Below, in pieces: positions 9,190 to 17,950 of a stretch of 54,355 nt of DNA. Each line of letters opens with the position of its first letter. The stretch's first letter is position 1. A program made the translations under genes and the position numbers. The stretch is from Caldifarciminota bacterium (GTDB taxonomy: Bacteria; Hydrothermota; Hydrothermia; B15-G9): NCBI GenBank assembly GCA_015489175.1, contig WGAI01000001.1, forward strand, positions 1 through 54,355, in the 5' to 3' direction. The notes beneath the pieces were generated by a model. It saw only the letters and a list, made by a program, of their open reading frames with translations, was not told where the DNA came from and ran no database searches.

Positions 9190-9840
9190 TCAGTCAATTT
9201 TAAGGCCGTTCAGCGGACACAGCTCGCACAGAGGGTTGCTCCGCTTGCAGACCTCTTTGCCCGTGCGCACTATGAGGGCATGATATTCGTTGAACAGCTG
9301 AGGATTTCGGGGCAGACACCCCTCAATCACGGATCTGAGGCGATCGTAGTCCATCTTTGATGCGTCTTTGAGCCCGTGCCGCTCGAAAATGCGGCGTGTG
9401 TAAGCGTCTATCACAAAAACAGGCCTCTCAAACACATAGAGCAGCATCGAGTCGGCCGTCTCCCGTCCGATCCCTTTCACGGATAGCAGTTTTTCTCTCA
9501 ACTCATAAGTGTCCAATTTCCGCAACTCGTCAAATCCACCGCTATCGTGCAGCCATCTTATGAACGCCTTCAACCTTTGGGCTTTCACATTGAAATAGCC
9601 TGCGGGCTTTATGGCATCGGCCAGCGTCTTCTCGTCCACATCCAGTAGCCCCCTTATCGACAATAAATTGCGGGATTTCAGGGCGTTTATCGCCCTTTCA
9701 ACATTTCGCCAGCTCGTGTTCTGGGTCAAAATTGCACCTACGGCTATCTCCAGCTCCGAATCGCCTGGCCACCAATGCTGATGGCCATAGCGCTCAAACA
9801 TCGCTTTGAATGCCCTATCGATGAACTGGCACAATGTCAT
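9190..9840 (-). CDS. Endonuclease III-related DNA glycosylase (monofunctional type)
   Basis: A 216-residue HhH-GPD protein of the endonuclease III-related group (the group that includes 3-methyladenine glycosylase MagIII). The early GAILTQNTSWRNVERAI segment and the hairpin LLSVKGIGRETAD (118-130) are diagnostic; the catalytic Asp is D145 in VIDAYTRR. The lysine that gives endonuclease III its lyase activity is Glu127 here, so a glycosylase without AP-lyase activity is expected. The C-terminus has only three of the four Cys of the usual iron-sulfur loop (C198, C205, C208), and the protein ends eight residues later. The ATG overlaps the thiL stop by one base. Role: removal of alkylated bases; substrate inferred from family only. 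Confidence 0.9.
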   Translation of the reverse strand: MTLCQFIDRAFKAMFERYGHQHWWPGDSELEIAVGAILTQNTSWRNVERAINALKSRNLLSIRGLLDVDEKTLADAIKPAGYFNVKAQRLKAFIRWLHDSGGFDELRKLDTYELREKLLSVKGIGRETADSMLLYVFERPVFVIDAYTRRIFERHGLKDASKMDYDRLRSVIEGCLPRNPQLFNEYHALIVRTGKEVCKRSNPLCELCPLNGLKID

Positions 9841-10829
9841 CAGAGGTAGGAAAAGTGCTCGAAGCCCTTGATGTAATCGATTTCCCTGCCGTTCGTTTTA
9901 ACGAACTTGACGGTAGGCCGGAATGTCGGCCTGAACTCGCCGATCTTTATCAATTCAATGCCTTCAGACTGCAGCTTTTTGAAATCCTCAGGTGGCATAA
10001 CAAGGATGAGCTCGAACTCCTCGCCGCTTGAAAGCGCAATTTTCCACGGATCGACGCCGACTTCGTTCGCAACAGCTTTCACAACCTCAGGCATAGGCAT
10101 AAGCTCCTCGTAGATAACAGCTTCGAGATCAGCCTTTTCTGCAAGTTTGAACAGGTCGGAAGAAAGTCCATCGGATATGTCTATGGACGCGCGTGGTTTG
10201 ACCACACGCCTTACCTTTTCGATAATCTCAAATCTGGGCATCGGCCTGCGGAACTTCATGATGGCGGTACTGCGGAGCTTGTGATCTATCTTGGAAGCAA
10301 GGTTGTAAACCTTAAACAGCCTTATGGCGGATTCGACTATGCCGACCTCACCGGTTATCGCTATGATGTCGCCCTCTTCCGCGCAGCATCTGGCTATGTA
10401 GCCATCTTTTGGCACTTCGCCTACGACCGTCGTGACGATGCCAATCCTGTCCGATGCGGTGAAATTGCCGCCCGCAGGTGAGATGCAGAACTTTTCTCCG
10501 AGCGCAGACATGCCCTGCATGATTTCACGAACTTCGTCGATCTCGATGTCTGTGGGAAGCTCAAGGTTCACGAAAAAGGTCAGCGGTCTGGCGCCCATTG
10601 CCGCAAGGTCGCTCAGCGATGCTGCAAGCGCACGGTAACCCATGTCCTCGTATTCCAGCCAGTGCGGCTCGAAATGGACATTCTCAATCAGCGCATCGAC
10701 GGACACGACGAGGTCGTTTGTGGAGACCTCTGAGATGATAGCGGCATCATCGCCGGGGCCAAGCTTTATGCGATTGTGCTGTTTGAAAAAGCTTTGAGCG
10801 AGCCGAATAAAATCGCTTTCTTTCGCCAT
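9840..10829 (-). CDS. thiL: Thiamine-monophosphate kinase
   Basis: Phosphorylates thiamine monophosphate with ATP to thiamine diphosphate, the last step of cofactor synthesis. The 329-residue protein has the PurM-like fold signatures: GPGDDAAI at 24-31, DALIENVHF at 45-53, SLSDLAAMGARP near 72-83, and the later DISDGLSSDLFKLA. AAGGAGGT lies four bases before the ATG. Downstream gene starts within its stop codon; upstream mnmG ends 26 bases away. No TPP riboswitch is visible nearby, as expected for an internal operon gene. Confidence 0.96.
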   Translation of the reverse strand: MAKESDFIRLAQSFFKQHNRIKLGPGDDAAIISEVSTNDLVVSVDALIENVHFEPHWLEYEDMGYRALAASLSDLAAMGARPLTFFVNLELPTDIEIDEVREIMQGMSALGEKFCISPAGGNFTASDRIGIVTTVVGEVPKDGYIARCCAEEGDIIAITGEVGIVESAIRLFKVYNLASKIDHKLRSTAIMKFRRPMPRFEIIEKVRRVVKPRASIDISDGLSSDLFKLAEKADLEAVIYEELMPMPEVVKAVANEVGVDPWKIALSSGEEFELILVMPPEDFKKLQSEGIELIKIGEFRPTFRPTVKFVKTNGREIDYIKGFEHFSYL

Positions 10830-10855
10830 TTTACCTCCTTATTGAAGCCAATATT

Positions 10856-12754
10856 TTAATGCATGGCTCGGTCTGCACCCCGTTCTGACTGGCGTTTGTT
10901 CTCAAGCCAGTAGTAGATCGCCATGACATCGGCAGGGGATACGCCTGAGATTCGGAGGGCGGATCCGAGCGTGCGCGGCCTGTTGGCCGTGAGCTTCTCG
11001 ATCGCCTCGTTGGACAGGCTCTTGATGAGCGAGAAATCGACATCTTCAGGTATCGGGTAATCGTCCAATTTTGCCATCTTCTTTGCCTCGGCCTCCATCC
11101 GCCTGATATAGCCTTCGTATTTGATCTCGGTCTCGACCCGTTCCGCTATCCAGAAAGGCAGGTCGTGCATGACCCCATGTTTTATAAGGTGCCACCATCT
11201 GACTTTAGGCCTCCTCAGTATCGCTGCGCCCGTGAGCGAATCTCTGGTTTGCGGTTCGCCAACCTCCTGAAAGATTTTGTTGACCAGCTGCGGCTTGAAA
11301 CGGGTGGTTCGGAGCCGTTCCAGCTCCGCCTCCCGCATCTCCTTTTCTTTCAGGAAGCTTTCCCATTCAGTCTTCTTGATGAGGCCGAACTTCAGGCCGT
11401 AGTGCATCAGCCTGTCGGTTGCGTTGTCCATCCGAAGTATCAATCTGAATTCGGCCCTTGCGGTGAAAAGTCGATATGGCTCGTCCACGCCCTTTGAAGT
11501 GAGATCGTCGATCAGGACGCCGATGTATGCCTCCGACCGTTTCAGCACGAAAGGCGGCTCGCCGTTTGCCTTCAACGCTGCGTTAATTCCCGCGATAATT
11601 CCCTGAGCCGCAGCCTCTTCGTAGCCAGAAGTGCCGTTTATCTGACCGGCAAGGAACAATCCCTCGACCACCTTAGATTCGAGCCACGGATGCGTCTGAA
11701 TTGGATTGACGAAATCGTATTCGATTGCGTAGCCCGGCCTTATGATGACGGCCCTTTCCAGACCGGGTATGGAGTGAAGCATCTCAATCTGTGCGTCCTC
11801 CGGTATGGAAGTCGCAAGTCCGTTGAGGTAGAACTCGTTTGTGTTGCGGCCGTCAGGTTCTATGATAACCCTGTGCGACGGCCTATCCGGGAAATCTGCG
11901 ATCTTCACTTCGATTGACGGGCAATAGCGCGGGCCTTTGCCGACGATCATGCCCGTGAAAAGCGGCGCTCTCGGGAACGACGCCCTGATGATCTCGTGAG
12001 TGCGTTCGTTAGTGCGTGTAAGCCAGCAAGGGACCTGTTCAAGCCCCTCGATGACCGGATTTCTGAACGAAAAGCCTCTCGGCGGTTCATCTCCGGGCTG
12101 GATTTCCATGCTGTCGAAATCGATCGTCCTGCCGTCCACGCGTGGCGATGTGCCGGTTTTCAGCCGACCGAGCTTCAATCCGAGCCGTTCAAGAGATTCC
12201 GATAGGTCATCGGACGGCGGCTCTCCCATCCTGCCAGCCCTGTATTTCACCATTCCTATAAAGACGATGCCGCGGAGGAATGTGCCGGTCGCGAGGACGA
12301 CCGATGGGGCACGGTAGAACATGCCGGTTCTCGTCACTACGCCCTCAACTCTGCCGTCTTTCGCTACTATATCGACGGCCTCCTCCTGAAGGATGTGCAG
12401 GTTTTCCGTGTTTTCGACGACGCGCCTCATGTAGCTCCGATAGGCGGCGCGATCGACCTGTGCCCTGAGCGACCAAACGGCGGGGCCCTTGGAGGTGTTC
12501 AGCATCTTGAACTGGATGCCGTTTGCGTCTGTAGCCTTTCCGATTTCGCCGCCAAGCGCATCTATCTCCTTGATAAGATGGGCTTTTGCGATGCCACCCA
12601 TTGACGGGTTGCAAGACATCTGGCCGATTTTATCCAGATCGAACGCCAGCATGAGCGTGTTTGCACCCATTCGCGCGGATGCAAGCGCTGCCTCTATGCC
12701 CGCATGACCGCCGCCTATGACAATGACATCAAATCTTCTGGGATAGACCATCAT
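10856..12754 (-). CDS. mnmG: tRNA uridine-5-carboxymethylaminomethyl modification enzyme
   Basis: FAD- and folate-dependent partner of MnmE that modifies U34 of tRNAs ending codons in A/G. The 632-residue length is normal. The Rossmann motif [15 protein letters not shown] lies at residues 9-23, followed by the family signatures [16 protein letters not shown] and [16 protein letters not shown]; the C-terminal helical domain ends with [15 protein letters not shown]. Either of two adjacent ATG codons could start; neither has a clear Shine-Dalgarno sequence, so leaderless or weak initiation is possible. It is the first gene of a minus-strand run continuing with thiL. mnmE is not in the window. 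Confidence 0.97.
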   Translation of the reverse strand: MMVYPRRFDVIVIGGGHAGIEAALASARMGANTLMLAFDLDKIGQMSCNPSMGGIAKAHLIKEIDALGGEIGKATDANGIQFKMLNTSKGPAVWSLRAQVDRAAYRSYMRRVVENTENLHILQEEAVDIVAKDGRVEGVVTRTGMFYRAPSVVLATGTFLRGIVFIGMVKYRAGRMGEPPSDDLSESLERLGLKLGRLKTGTSPRVDGRTIDFDSMEIQPGDEPPRGFSFRNPVIEGLEQVPCWLTRTNERTHEIIRASFPRAPLFTGMIVGKGPRYCPSIEVKIADFPDRPSHRVIIEPDGRNTNEFYLNGLATSIPEDAQIEMLHSIPGLERAVIIRPGYAIEYDFVNPIQTHPWLESKVVEGLFLAGQINGTSGYEEAAAQGIIAGINAALKANGEPPFVLKRSEAYIGVLIDDLTSKGVDEPYRLFTARAEFRLILRMDNATDRLMHYGLKFGLIKKTEWESFLKEKEMREAELERLRTTRFKPQLVNKIFQEVGEPQTRDSLTGAAILRRPKVRWWHLIKHGVMHDLPFWIAERVETEIKYEGYIRRMEAEAKKMAKLDDYPIPEDVDFSLIKSLSNEAIEKLTANRPRTLGSALRISGVSPADVMAIYYWLENKRQSERGADRAMH

Positions 12755-12878
12755 AGCGGTTTAAATGATAAAGCGTTGCAATTGGTTTTGATACTACAAA
12801 AACCCCCTGCAACGAAAAAACGATGCGCGGAACACCACTCAAAGCCCTGAAACCGTGCCTACATGTTGTCGCGTCCGA

Positions 12879-13400
12879 CTAACTTCCAAGCAAATTGCGA
12901 TAGTAATCGGCTATCTGATGGACCCTTGCCGTGTCATTTTCGGAATCGCACCAGACCCAAACGGTGTATTTCTGTCCCACAACGAAACTGTATCGCACAG
13001 AGTTGTGATGTGATGTCAGTGCATCGTATCCAAGCTGTGCCGAGGCAGCGTCTGTGTATTCAAGTGCGTAAATGCCTATCTCGCCGTCGTGATAAAGAAT
13101 CTGCACCATCATTCCCTTCACCGTAGCGGTTACGGAGTCGGGCAGGCCGAGCCATCGCGAGCAGAAGCAGTTTATCACTGAGGAATCCCTTGTGATGTAG
13201 GGATTTCCGCTTATTCCACAAAGAAGCGTGTCGCCGTTAGGCGGATGTGGATCCCATGTCACGCTGTCAGGGAAGGCTGAAGACGGCAGAACGAGGTCCT
13301 CGATGCCGCTGACCTGATCACCTTCAGATTTGGGGCTGCATGCAGCCACGAATATCGATGCCATGATGATGACGATGGCAGGATATAAAAGTTTTTTCAT
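12879..13400 (-). CDS. Lipoprotein, unknown
   Basis: A 173-residue protein beginning MKKLLYPAIVIIMASIFVAAC, a classic lipoprotein signal with the lipobox FVAAC at its end. An in-frame start eight codons upstream exists, but AGGAGG sits six bases before the chosen ATG and the signal peptide fits only there. The mature part has no motif I recognise; it has several Cys (positions in LLCGISG, NCFCS, WVWCDS) and ends in a helix (ADYYRNLLG). The sequence has a possible -10 box TATAAT on the minus strand at 13424-13429 with no good -35. It is divergent from the 788-aa secreted protein, with a 166-base shared upstream region. Confidence 0.85.
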   Translation of the reverse strand: MKKLLYPAIVIIMASIFVAACSPKSEGDQVSGIEDLVLPSSAFPDSVTWDPHPPNGDTLLCGISGNPYITRDSSVINCFCSRWLGLPDSVTATVKGMMVQILYHDGEIGIYALEYTDAASAQLGYDALTSHHNSVRYSFVVGQKYTVWVWCDSENDTARVHQIADYYRNLLGS

Positions 13401-13566
13401 AACATGCCTCCTTTGACGCACCAATTATAAAGCACAGTTCTTTGTAGCATAACGACTTGTGCGCATTTTTTAGAAGCAATTGCTGAAATAAGAATTCATC
13501 CGTTTTTTCAAACAAAGGTTCAAACATCCTGTTTTTAAACTTTGTCCCGATGAAGGAGGTGGTATC

Positions 13567-15933
13567 ATGAAAGCCTTTAAGTTACTTGTTGGCATACTGA
13601 TGGTTGTAGGTCCAGTGTTGAGTGATTCGTGGGTTCAGGCTACAAAGGATGCGTTCAAAACCGGCGTCATGGATGGGGTTCAAGCGAGCAGACCTTCAGG
13701 CGAAGACGACGGCTATCTCAGATTGGCGACAACCGTTTACAACGGGTATTTTGACGAGTCGGACGACGCCATGGACGGCTGGGTCGATGAAAGCACAGGC
13801 GACGGCACTCATACCGTCGAGGTGGTTGACGGCGGCGGAAGGACATCGGTTTTACACCTTTACGCCTCTTACGGGACAGAGGAGACCTTTGCCCGTGCAT
13901 CGCAGACTTTCACCGAAGGCCTCGATTTCCTAACAAGGTTCAACTTCGAGATATACCCAATCAGCAGCGAGATAACCGTTTCGAGCAGAATAGTGATGCA
14001 TGTTTTCGCTTACGATTCGCAGTGGAACTCCATCGTTGATGGCGGATGGTTAACCTATTTGATTCAAGGTGAATACACCCCTAATTATCAGGATTGGCGT
14101 GAGCAGACCGAACTTGATGAGTGGAATGTGTATCGATTCGACCTCAAGTCTGACATAACATCCCGTCTCTCAATGGGCTACACATGGGATGATATTGCGA
14201 GTGTAAAGGTGATGTTTTCCATCGAAGCCCTGATATCTGGAAGGATTTCTGGCGCCTACATCGATGCTGTGTGGGCGGCACCGTTCATAGACGACAACTT
14301 CGACGACAATGTTATCGACACTGACAAGTGGACGGAATACGACAGCCTCTACAACATAAGCGAGGAAAATCAATATCTCAGGTTCTGGGGACACGATGAC
14401 GATGATCAGGCACAGACATGGGCTTCGCTCGACAGGGAAAGGGATACAGTTTTGTCGTCCCATTCCTGCGAAGTGTCAGCGCTTGTCCGCCATCAATACA
14501 TGGAGGACGAAGAGGGACAGGAATTTGCAATAGGTTTTTACGCTCCATCATCGGGCAAATATTTGATACTCAAAACGCACAGGACATCGTCATCTCAAAA
14601 TCAGGGGGTGTATGTTGTAACCTCCTATGACGGCGCCACATGGTCGGATCACATGATCGGGACTTACTATTTCCTGCCGATGGATGCGTTCCATGAATGG
14701 AGGCTGCTGTATGATGCTGATAACGACAAGTTTGAGGCATGGGTCGATGGCAGAATGGTCGGCCGCGTTACGAATTTCCAGATGGACGACTATTACCCCT
14801 ACATAGCAGCCACGAACAACGAGATCGACACGACAGACTCTATCGACTGTCAGGTGGACGATTTCATGTTCTTCGACTTCTCGCAGGGAGATTACGATAA
14901 GCGCTATGTCCAGAGTGGCGAATACATCACGGCGGTTCAGGATCTTGGTTCCCCAGTCAACTTCTTGAAATTGAAATGGAAAGCAACTGAGCCGAGCGGC
15001 ACGGATGTTAAGTTCCAGTTTCGGAGCGGATGGACCGTCTCCGAAGTGGAGAACGCCGCATGGCGCGGCCCGAACGGTCCCGGAACCTATTACACGACAT
15101 CTGGTGAGCTGATAAGCGATTACCACGACGGACACAGATATTTTCAGGTGAAAGCCATTCTCAGCAGCGATGATTCTATGACAACGCCAATGATCGATTC
15201 GATCGTGGTGGAATTCGATTCGATGGCGGTGATTGATGCGGATAGCGGTCAGGTTGAGCTTGGCGATGGGGTAAATTCAGTCGTCCACTACGATGATGCT
15301 GGCAGGCGGTCGCTTGTGGCCTACTTCACCGATCTCAGTGGGCCTTCCGGGAGCAATCCGATATTCACAGCTGCATTGCATCACGAAAGCAATCCGCGGC
15401 TCAACGGCGGGATTAACAGATGGTGGCGGCTGGGACTTGAAGGCGATTACACATCTGTTGACCTCGTTTTTTACTACCTTAACTCCGATATACCGTCGGA
15501 TATGGACGAAGGAAACATGGTGTTGTGGCGTTACGACGGGAGCTGGACATCGATGGAACCGGATGAACGGGATACATCGGATAACTTTACGAGACGGAAC
15601 GGCATCACAGCTCTTTCCGAGTGGACGCTCGGCGACCCCGGCGCATCTGAAATCTCGGAGGAGGGGAGTGCATCTCCTCCTGAAACTGCCCCGTATTTGG
15701 AGAGGTTGGTCAGAGGTAGGGCAATCGGTGTGCGTTTCGTCCTGCAGGAAACTGCAGTCTGCAATTTCTTCGTTTACGACGCCATCGGCCGTGAGGTTAT
15801 CAGGGTCGATCTGAGCTTCGACAAAGGGACTCATACTGTGTGGATTGGAAGCGTGCCCCATTCGGGCGTATTCTTCCTCAGATCGGAAGTGAACGGCCGC
15901 ACGACCACGCATAAGATACTGGTGATCAAATAA
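13567..15933 (+). CDS. Large secreted protein with lectin-like domain and C-terminal sorting domain
   Basis: A 788-residue secreted protein. It has a signal peptide (hydrophobic stretch LLVGILMVVGPVLS), an Asp-rich N-terminal jelly-roll-like part, a concanavalin/DUF1349-like domain from about 240 to 435 (DDNFDDNVIDTDKW ... FEAWVDGRMVG), a beta-sandwich (about 450-560), and a further domain to 690. The last 75 residues (VCNFFVYDAIGREVIRVDLS ... HKILVIK) look like the C-terminal sorting domain of type IX secretion cargo. The Shine-Dalgarno AAGGAGGTGGT is strong. No catalytic motif is seen, so a carbohydrate-binding or surface role is inferred. Confidence 0.85.
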   Translation: MKAFKLLVGILMVVGPVLSDSWVQATKDAFKTGVMDGVQASRPSGEDDGYLRLATTVYNGYFDESDDAMDGWVDESTGDGTHTVEVVDGGGRTSVLHLYASYGTEETFARASQTFTEGLDFLTRFNFEIYPISSEITVSSRIVMHVFAYDSQWNSIVDGGWLTYLIQGEYTPNYQDWREQTELDEWNVYRFDLKSDITSRLSMGYTWDDIASVKVMFSIEALISGRISGAYIDAVWAAPFIDDNFDDNVIDTDKWTEYDSLYNISEENQYLRFWGHDDDDQAQTWASLDRERDTVLSSHSCEVSALVRHQYMEDEEGQEFAIGFYAPSSGKYLILKTHRTSSSQNQGVYVVTSYDGATWSDHMIGTYYFLPMDAFHEWRLLYDADNDKFEAWVDGRMVGRVTNFQMDDYYPYIAATNNEIDTTDSIDCQVDDFMFFDFSQGDYDKRYVQSGEYITAVQDLGSPVNFLKLKWKATEPSGTDVKFQFRSGWTVSEVENAAWRGPNGPGTYYTTSGELISDYHDGHRYFQVKAILSSDDSMTTPMIDSIVVEFDSMAVIDADSGQVELGDGVNSVVHYDDAGRRSLVAYFTDLSGPSGSNPIFTAALHHESNPRLNGGINRWWRLGLEGDYTSVDLVFYYLNSDIPSDMDEGNMVLWRYDGSWTSMEPDERDTSDNFTRRNGITALSEWTLGDPGASEISEEGSASPPETAPYLERLVRGRAIGVRFVLQETAVCNFFVYDAIGREVIRVDLSFDKGTHTVWIGSVPHSGVFFLRSEVNGRTTTHKILVIK

Positions 15934-15977
15934 TTGCCTGCACTTTTAATCATGGGTAAAACCAATCGTTTCACGGC

Positions 15978-17126
15978 TTAGCCCAAACGGATGGTTGCAG
16001 CTCTGTCCCATTTCAGGGATAGCATGACCGATGCGTTTGCGACGGCGAGCACTGTTGCGACGACAAATGGCGCAGATTTCCCGTAGGTATGGCTGAGTTT
16101 GATTCCTATGATTGGTGCAGGTGCGCTGATCAGGCCAGAAAGTGTGTTTACGGCTCCGAAAACCCGCCCTTTGCTGTCGGCATCTCCCATCTTTGACAGC
16201 CCAATGTTGTAGGCTATGTGGACAAGCTGCGAGAACGGAAGCGCGATCACAAGCAACAGGATTGACGGCTCTGTGCTCCAGATCAGGAGGATGGACTCCA
16301 TTATGAACAGCCCCATCGCCCATGAGAACAAGAGCTGTTTCCTTTCGATCAGCTCGCCGACCGCGAAACCGATGGCCGCGCCTATCAGGTTGCCGTAAAA
16401 GAAGCTCAGGTTTATCCGCGCGTCGGAATAGCCGATCTCCTTTTCGATCAACTGGATAAACGGCCCGTAAATGCTGAAATTGAAAGCGACCATCGTCAGA
16501 ATGGCCGCAAGAGCAAGGATTAGATGGGTTCTGTCCACGAATGGATTTGACCACAATGGGATGTGTGGCTTCTCATTCGTAAAATTCTCGTCCAGAGCGT
16601 AATGTCGTGCGAGCGATATGAAAAAGTTTGAGGCGGCGTAGATTATCAACAGTCCTCTGACGCCGACCACCGGGAGCAGGATGGCTCCTGCGAACGGGCC
16701 GAGGGCAATTCCGAGACTGACAAACGCCTCCATTCGCGCAAAATGTGACCCCGCACCTTCTCCGATGTCCGCTATCATGGCCAGCATGGCGGGCCATTGG
16801 AGTGCTGACATGATCGCCGCAATAGCGAGAAGGACAACCACGACATAAACATTGCGGCACAACGAAGAGAACATGTAGCTTACGGCCGTTATGTAACCCG
16901 GAAAGACTATCAGTGGTTTCCTGCCTATTCGGTCGGAGATTGTGCCTCCTATGAACTGAAACACCGTGTAGGATGCAAAATTCAGCGAGAAGGAGATGCC
17001 CACAAGCCTGTCGTTGCCGCCAAGAGACATCAAAAACGATGGCAGCAGGTAGTTCCATGTAAACATAAAAAAGACGAGGAGCCCAACAGTTACCGCTATG
17101 ACATCGCCGTTGCGACGCTTGATCAT
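15978..17126 (-). CDS. Major facilitator superfamily transporter
   Basis: A 382-residue, about 12-helix transporter. The loop between helices 2 and 3 has the MFS motif A as GGTISDRIGRKP, and the central loop divides two six-helix halves. Substrate unknown; drug or sugar efflux types share this architecture. The gene starts three bases after the YraN gene stop and is the last member of the run valS-membrane protein-YraN-MFS on the minus strand. It converges with the secreted protein, 44 bases apart, without a visible terminator hairpin between them. Confidence 0.92.
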   Translation of the reverse strand: MIKRRNGDVIAVTVGLLVFFMFTWNYLLPSFLMSLGGNDRLVGISFSLNFASYTVFQFIGGTISDRIGRKPLIVFPGYITAVSYMFSSLCRNVYVVVVLLAIAAIMSALQWPAMLAMIADIGEGAGSHFARMEAFVSLGIALGPFAGAILLPVVGVRGLLIIYAASNFFISLARHYALDENFTNEKPHIPLWSNPFVDRTHLILALAAILTMVAFNFSIYGPFIQLIEKEIGYSDARINLSFFYGNLIGAAIGFAVGELIERKQLLFSWAMGLFIMESILLIWSTEPSILLLVIALPFSQLVHIAYNIGLSKMGDADSKGRVFGAVNTLSGLISAPAPIIGIKLSHTYGKSAPFVVATVLAVANASVMLSLKWDRAATIRLG

Positions 17127-17129
17127 TTC

Positions 17130-17504
17130 TCAGTAGTCAAAAGCGTTAGGGATGTGCTTTATCTGGATGTTTCCGCCTGCTCCGTAAGTCACTGTTATGA
17201 CATCGAACCTCACATTTATGCGGTCGAGGAGCCCTTTTCGGTAAAGGTATGTCTCAGCGGCACGCTTCAAAAAGACTATCTTCCTGCGTGTTACCTTTTC
17301 TATCGGGTCTATGAATGGGATACGGCTTGATTTAACCTCAACGAACACCAGAACATCGCCATCGCGGGCTATGATATCGATCTCCCCACCACGTATCGTG
17401 AAATTCCGTTCGATTATCTCATATCCCTTTCTTTTCAGGTAACTTGCAGCTATACTTTCTGCCTCATGCCCCTTGTTTCTGGTATTCTTTGATCTGTTTT
17501 TCAT
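17130..17504 (-). CDS. YraN family (UPF0102) predicted nuclease
   Basis: A 124-residue protein of the YraN/UPF0102 family, related to Holliday-junction-resolvase-type nucleases. The fold signature GGEIDIIARDGDVLVFVEVKS gives the PD-(D/E)xK-like residues E41, D43, E56 and K58. Length is standard. Its ATG overlaps the stop of the upstream small membrane protein by four bases (17501-17504), so translation is coupled. Its biological role is not established for the family; a role in DNA repair or recombination is inferred. Confidence 0.92.
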   Translation of the reverse strand: MKNRSKNTRNKGHEAESIAASYLKRKGYEIIERNFTIRGGEIDIIARDGDVLVFVEVKSSRIPFIDPIEKVTRRKIVFLKRAAETYLYRKGLLDRINVRFDVITVTYGAGGNIQIKHIPNAFDY

Positions 17505-17911
17505 TCATAAATTATCGCTGCTAAAAACGCTGTGACAAAAAGTGCAATTATGAGGTAGATGGTTATCTGCGGTATAAGCCTCATAGTATCTACGAACGAG
17601 AGAAGCGAATCAGGCTCATCTTCGTATTTTCTCGCCTCTTTGCTCGCTTTTATCCACAGTAAAGAGAGCAGAATCATTGCGCCATACAGTATCAATGCTA
17701 TCACGGCCTCTTTCGAGGACAATATTATGAGAGAGGATATCACCGCCAGAACGGAGAATAACAAACTGACAACACCGAATGGCATAGCCCATGTCGCGAA
17801 ACGGTTTAGCTTTTTGATGAGGTCCCTTTTGTATTTATCCTCATATATCTCTCCATACTTTTCCCTCTCTTTCTTTAACATGCTGCCATCTTCTGGTAAA
17901 TTTTCGGCCAT
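17501..17911 (-). CDS. Small membrane protein, unknown
   Basis: A 136-residue protein with an acidic-basic N-terminal tail (first 35 residues) and four hydrophobic helices arranged as two hairpins (about 40-62, 66-84, 107-134 with one short). No family recognised. A strong ribosome site (AAGGAGGTG) lies before the ATG. It is 39 bases downstream of valS and coupled to the YraN gene, so it is likely a real member of this operon. Confidence 0.8.
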   Translation of the reverse strand: MAENLPEDGSMLKKEREKYGEIYEDKYKRDLIKKLNRFATWAMPFGVVSLLFSVLAVISSLIILSSKEAVIALILYGAMILLSLLWIKASKEARKYEDEPDSLLSFVDTMRLIPQITIYLIIALFVTAFLAAIIYE

Positions 17912-17950
17912 GATAGCACCTCCTTTTTAACATCCAGCTATGGTTTAAAT

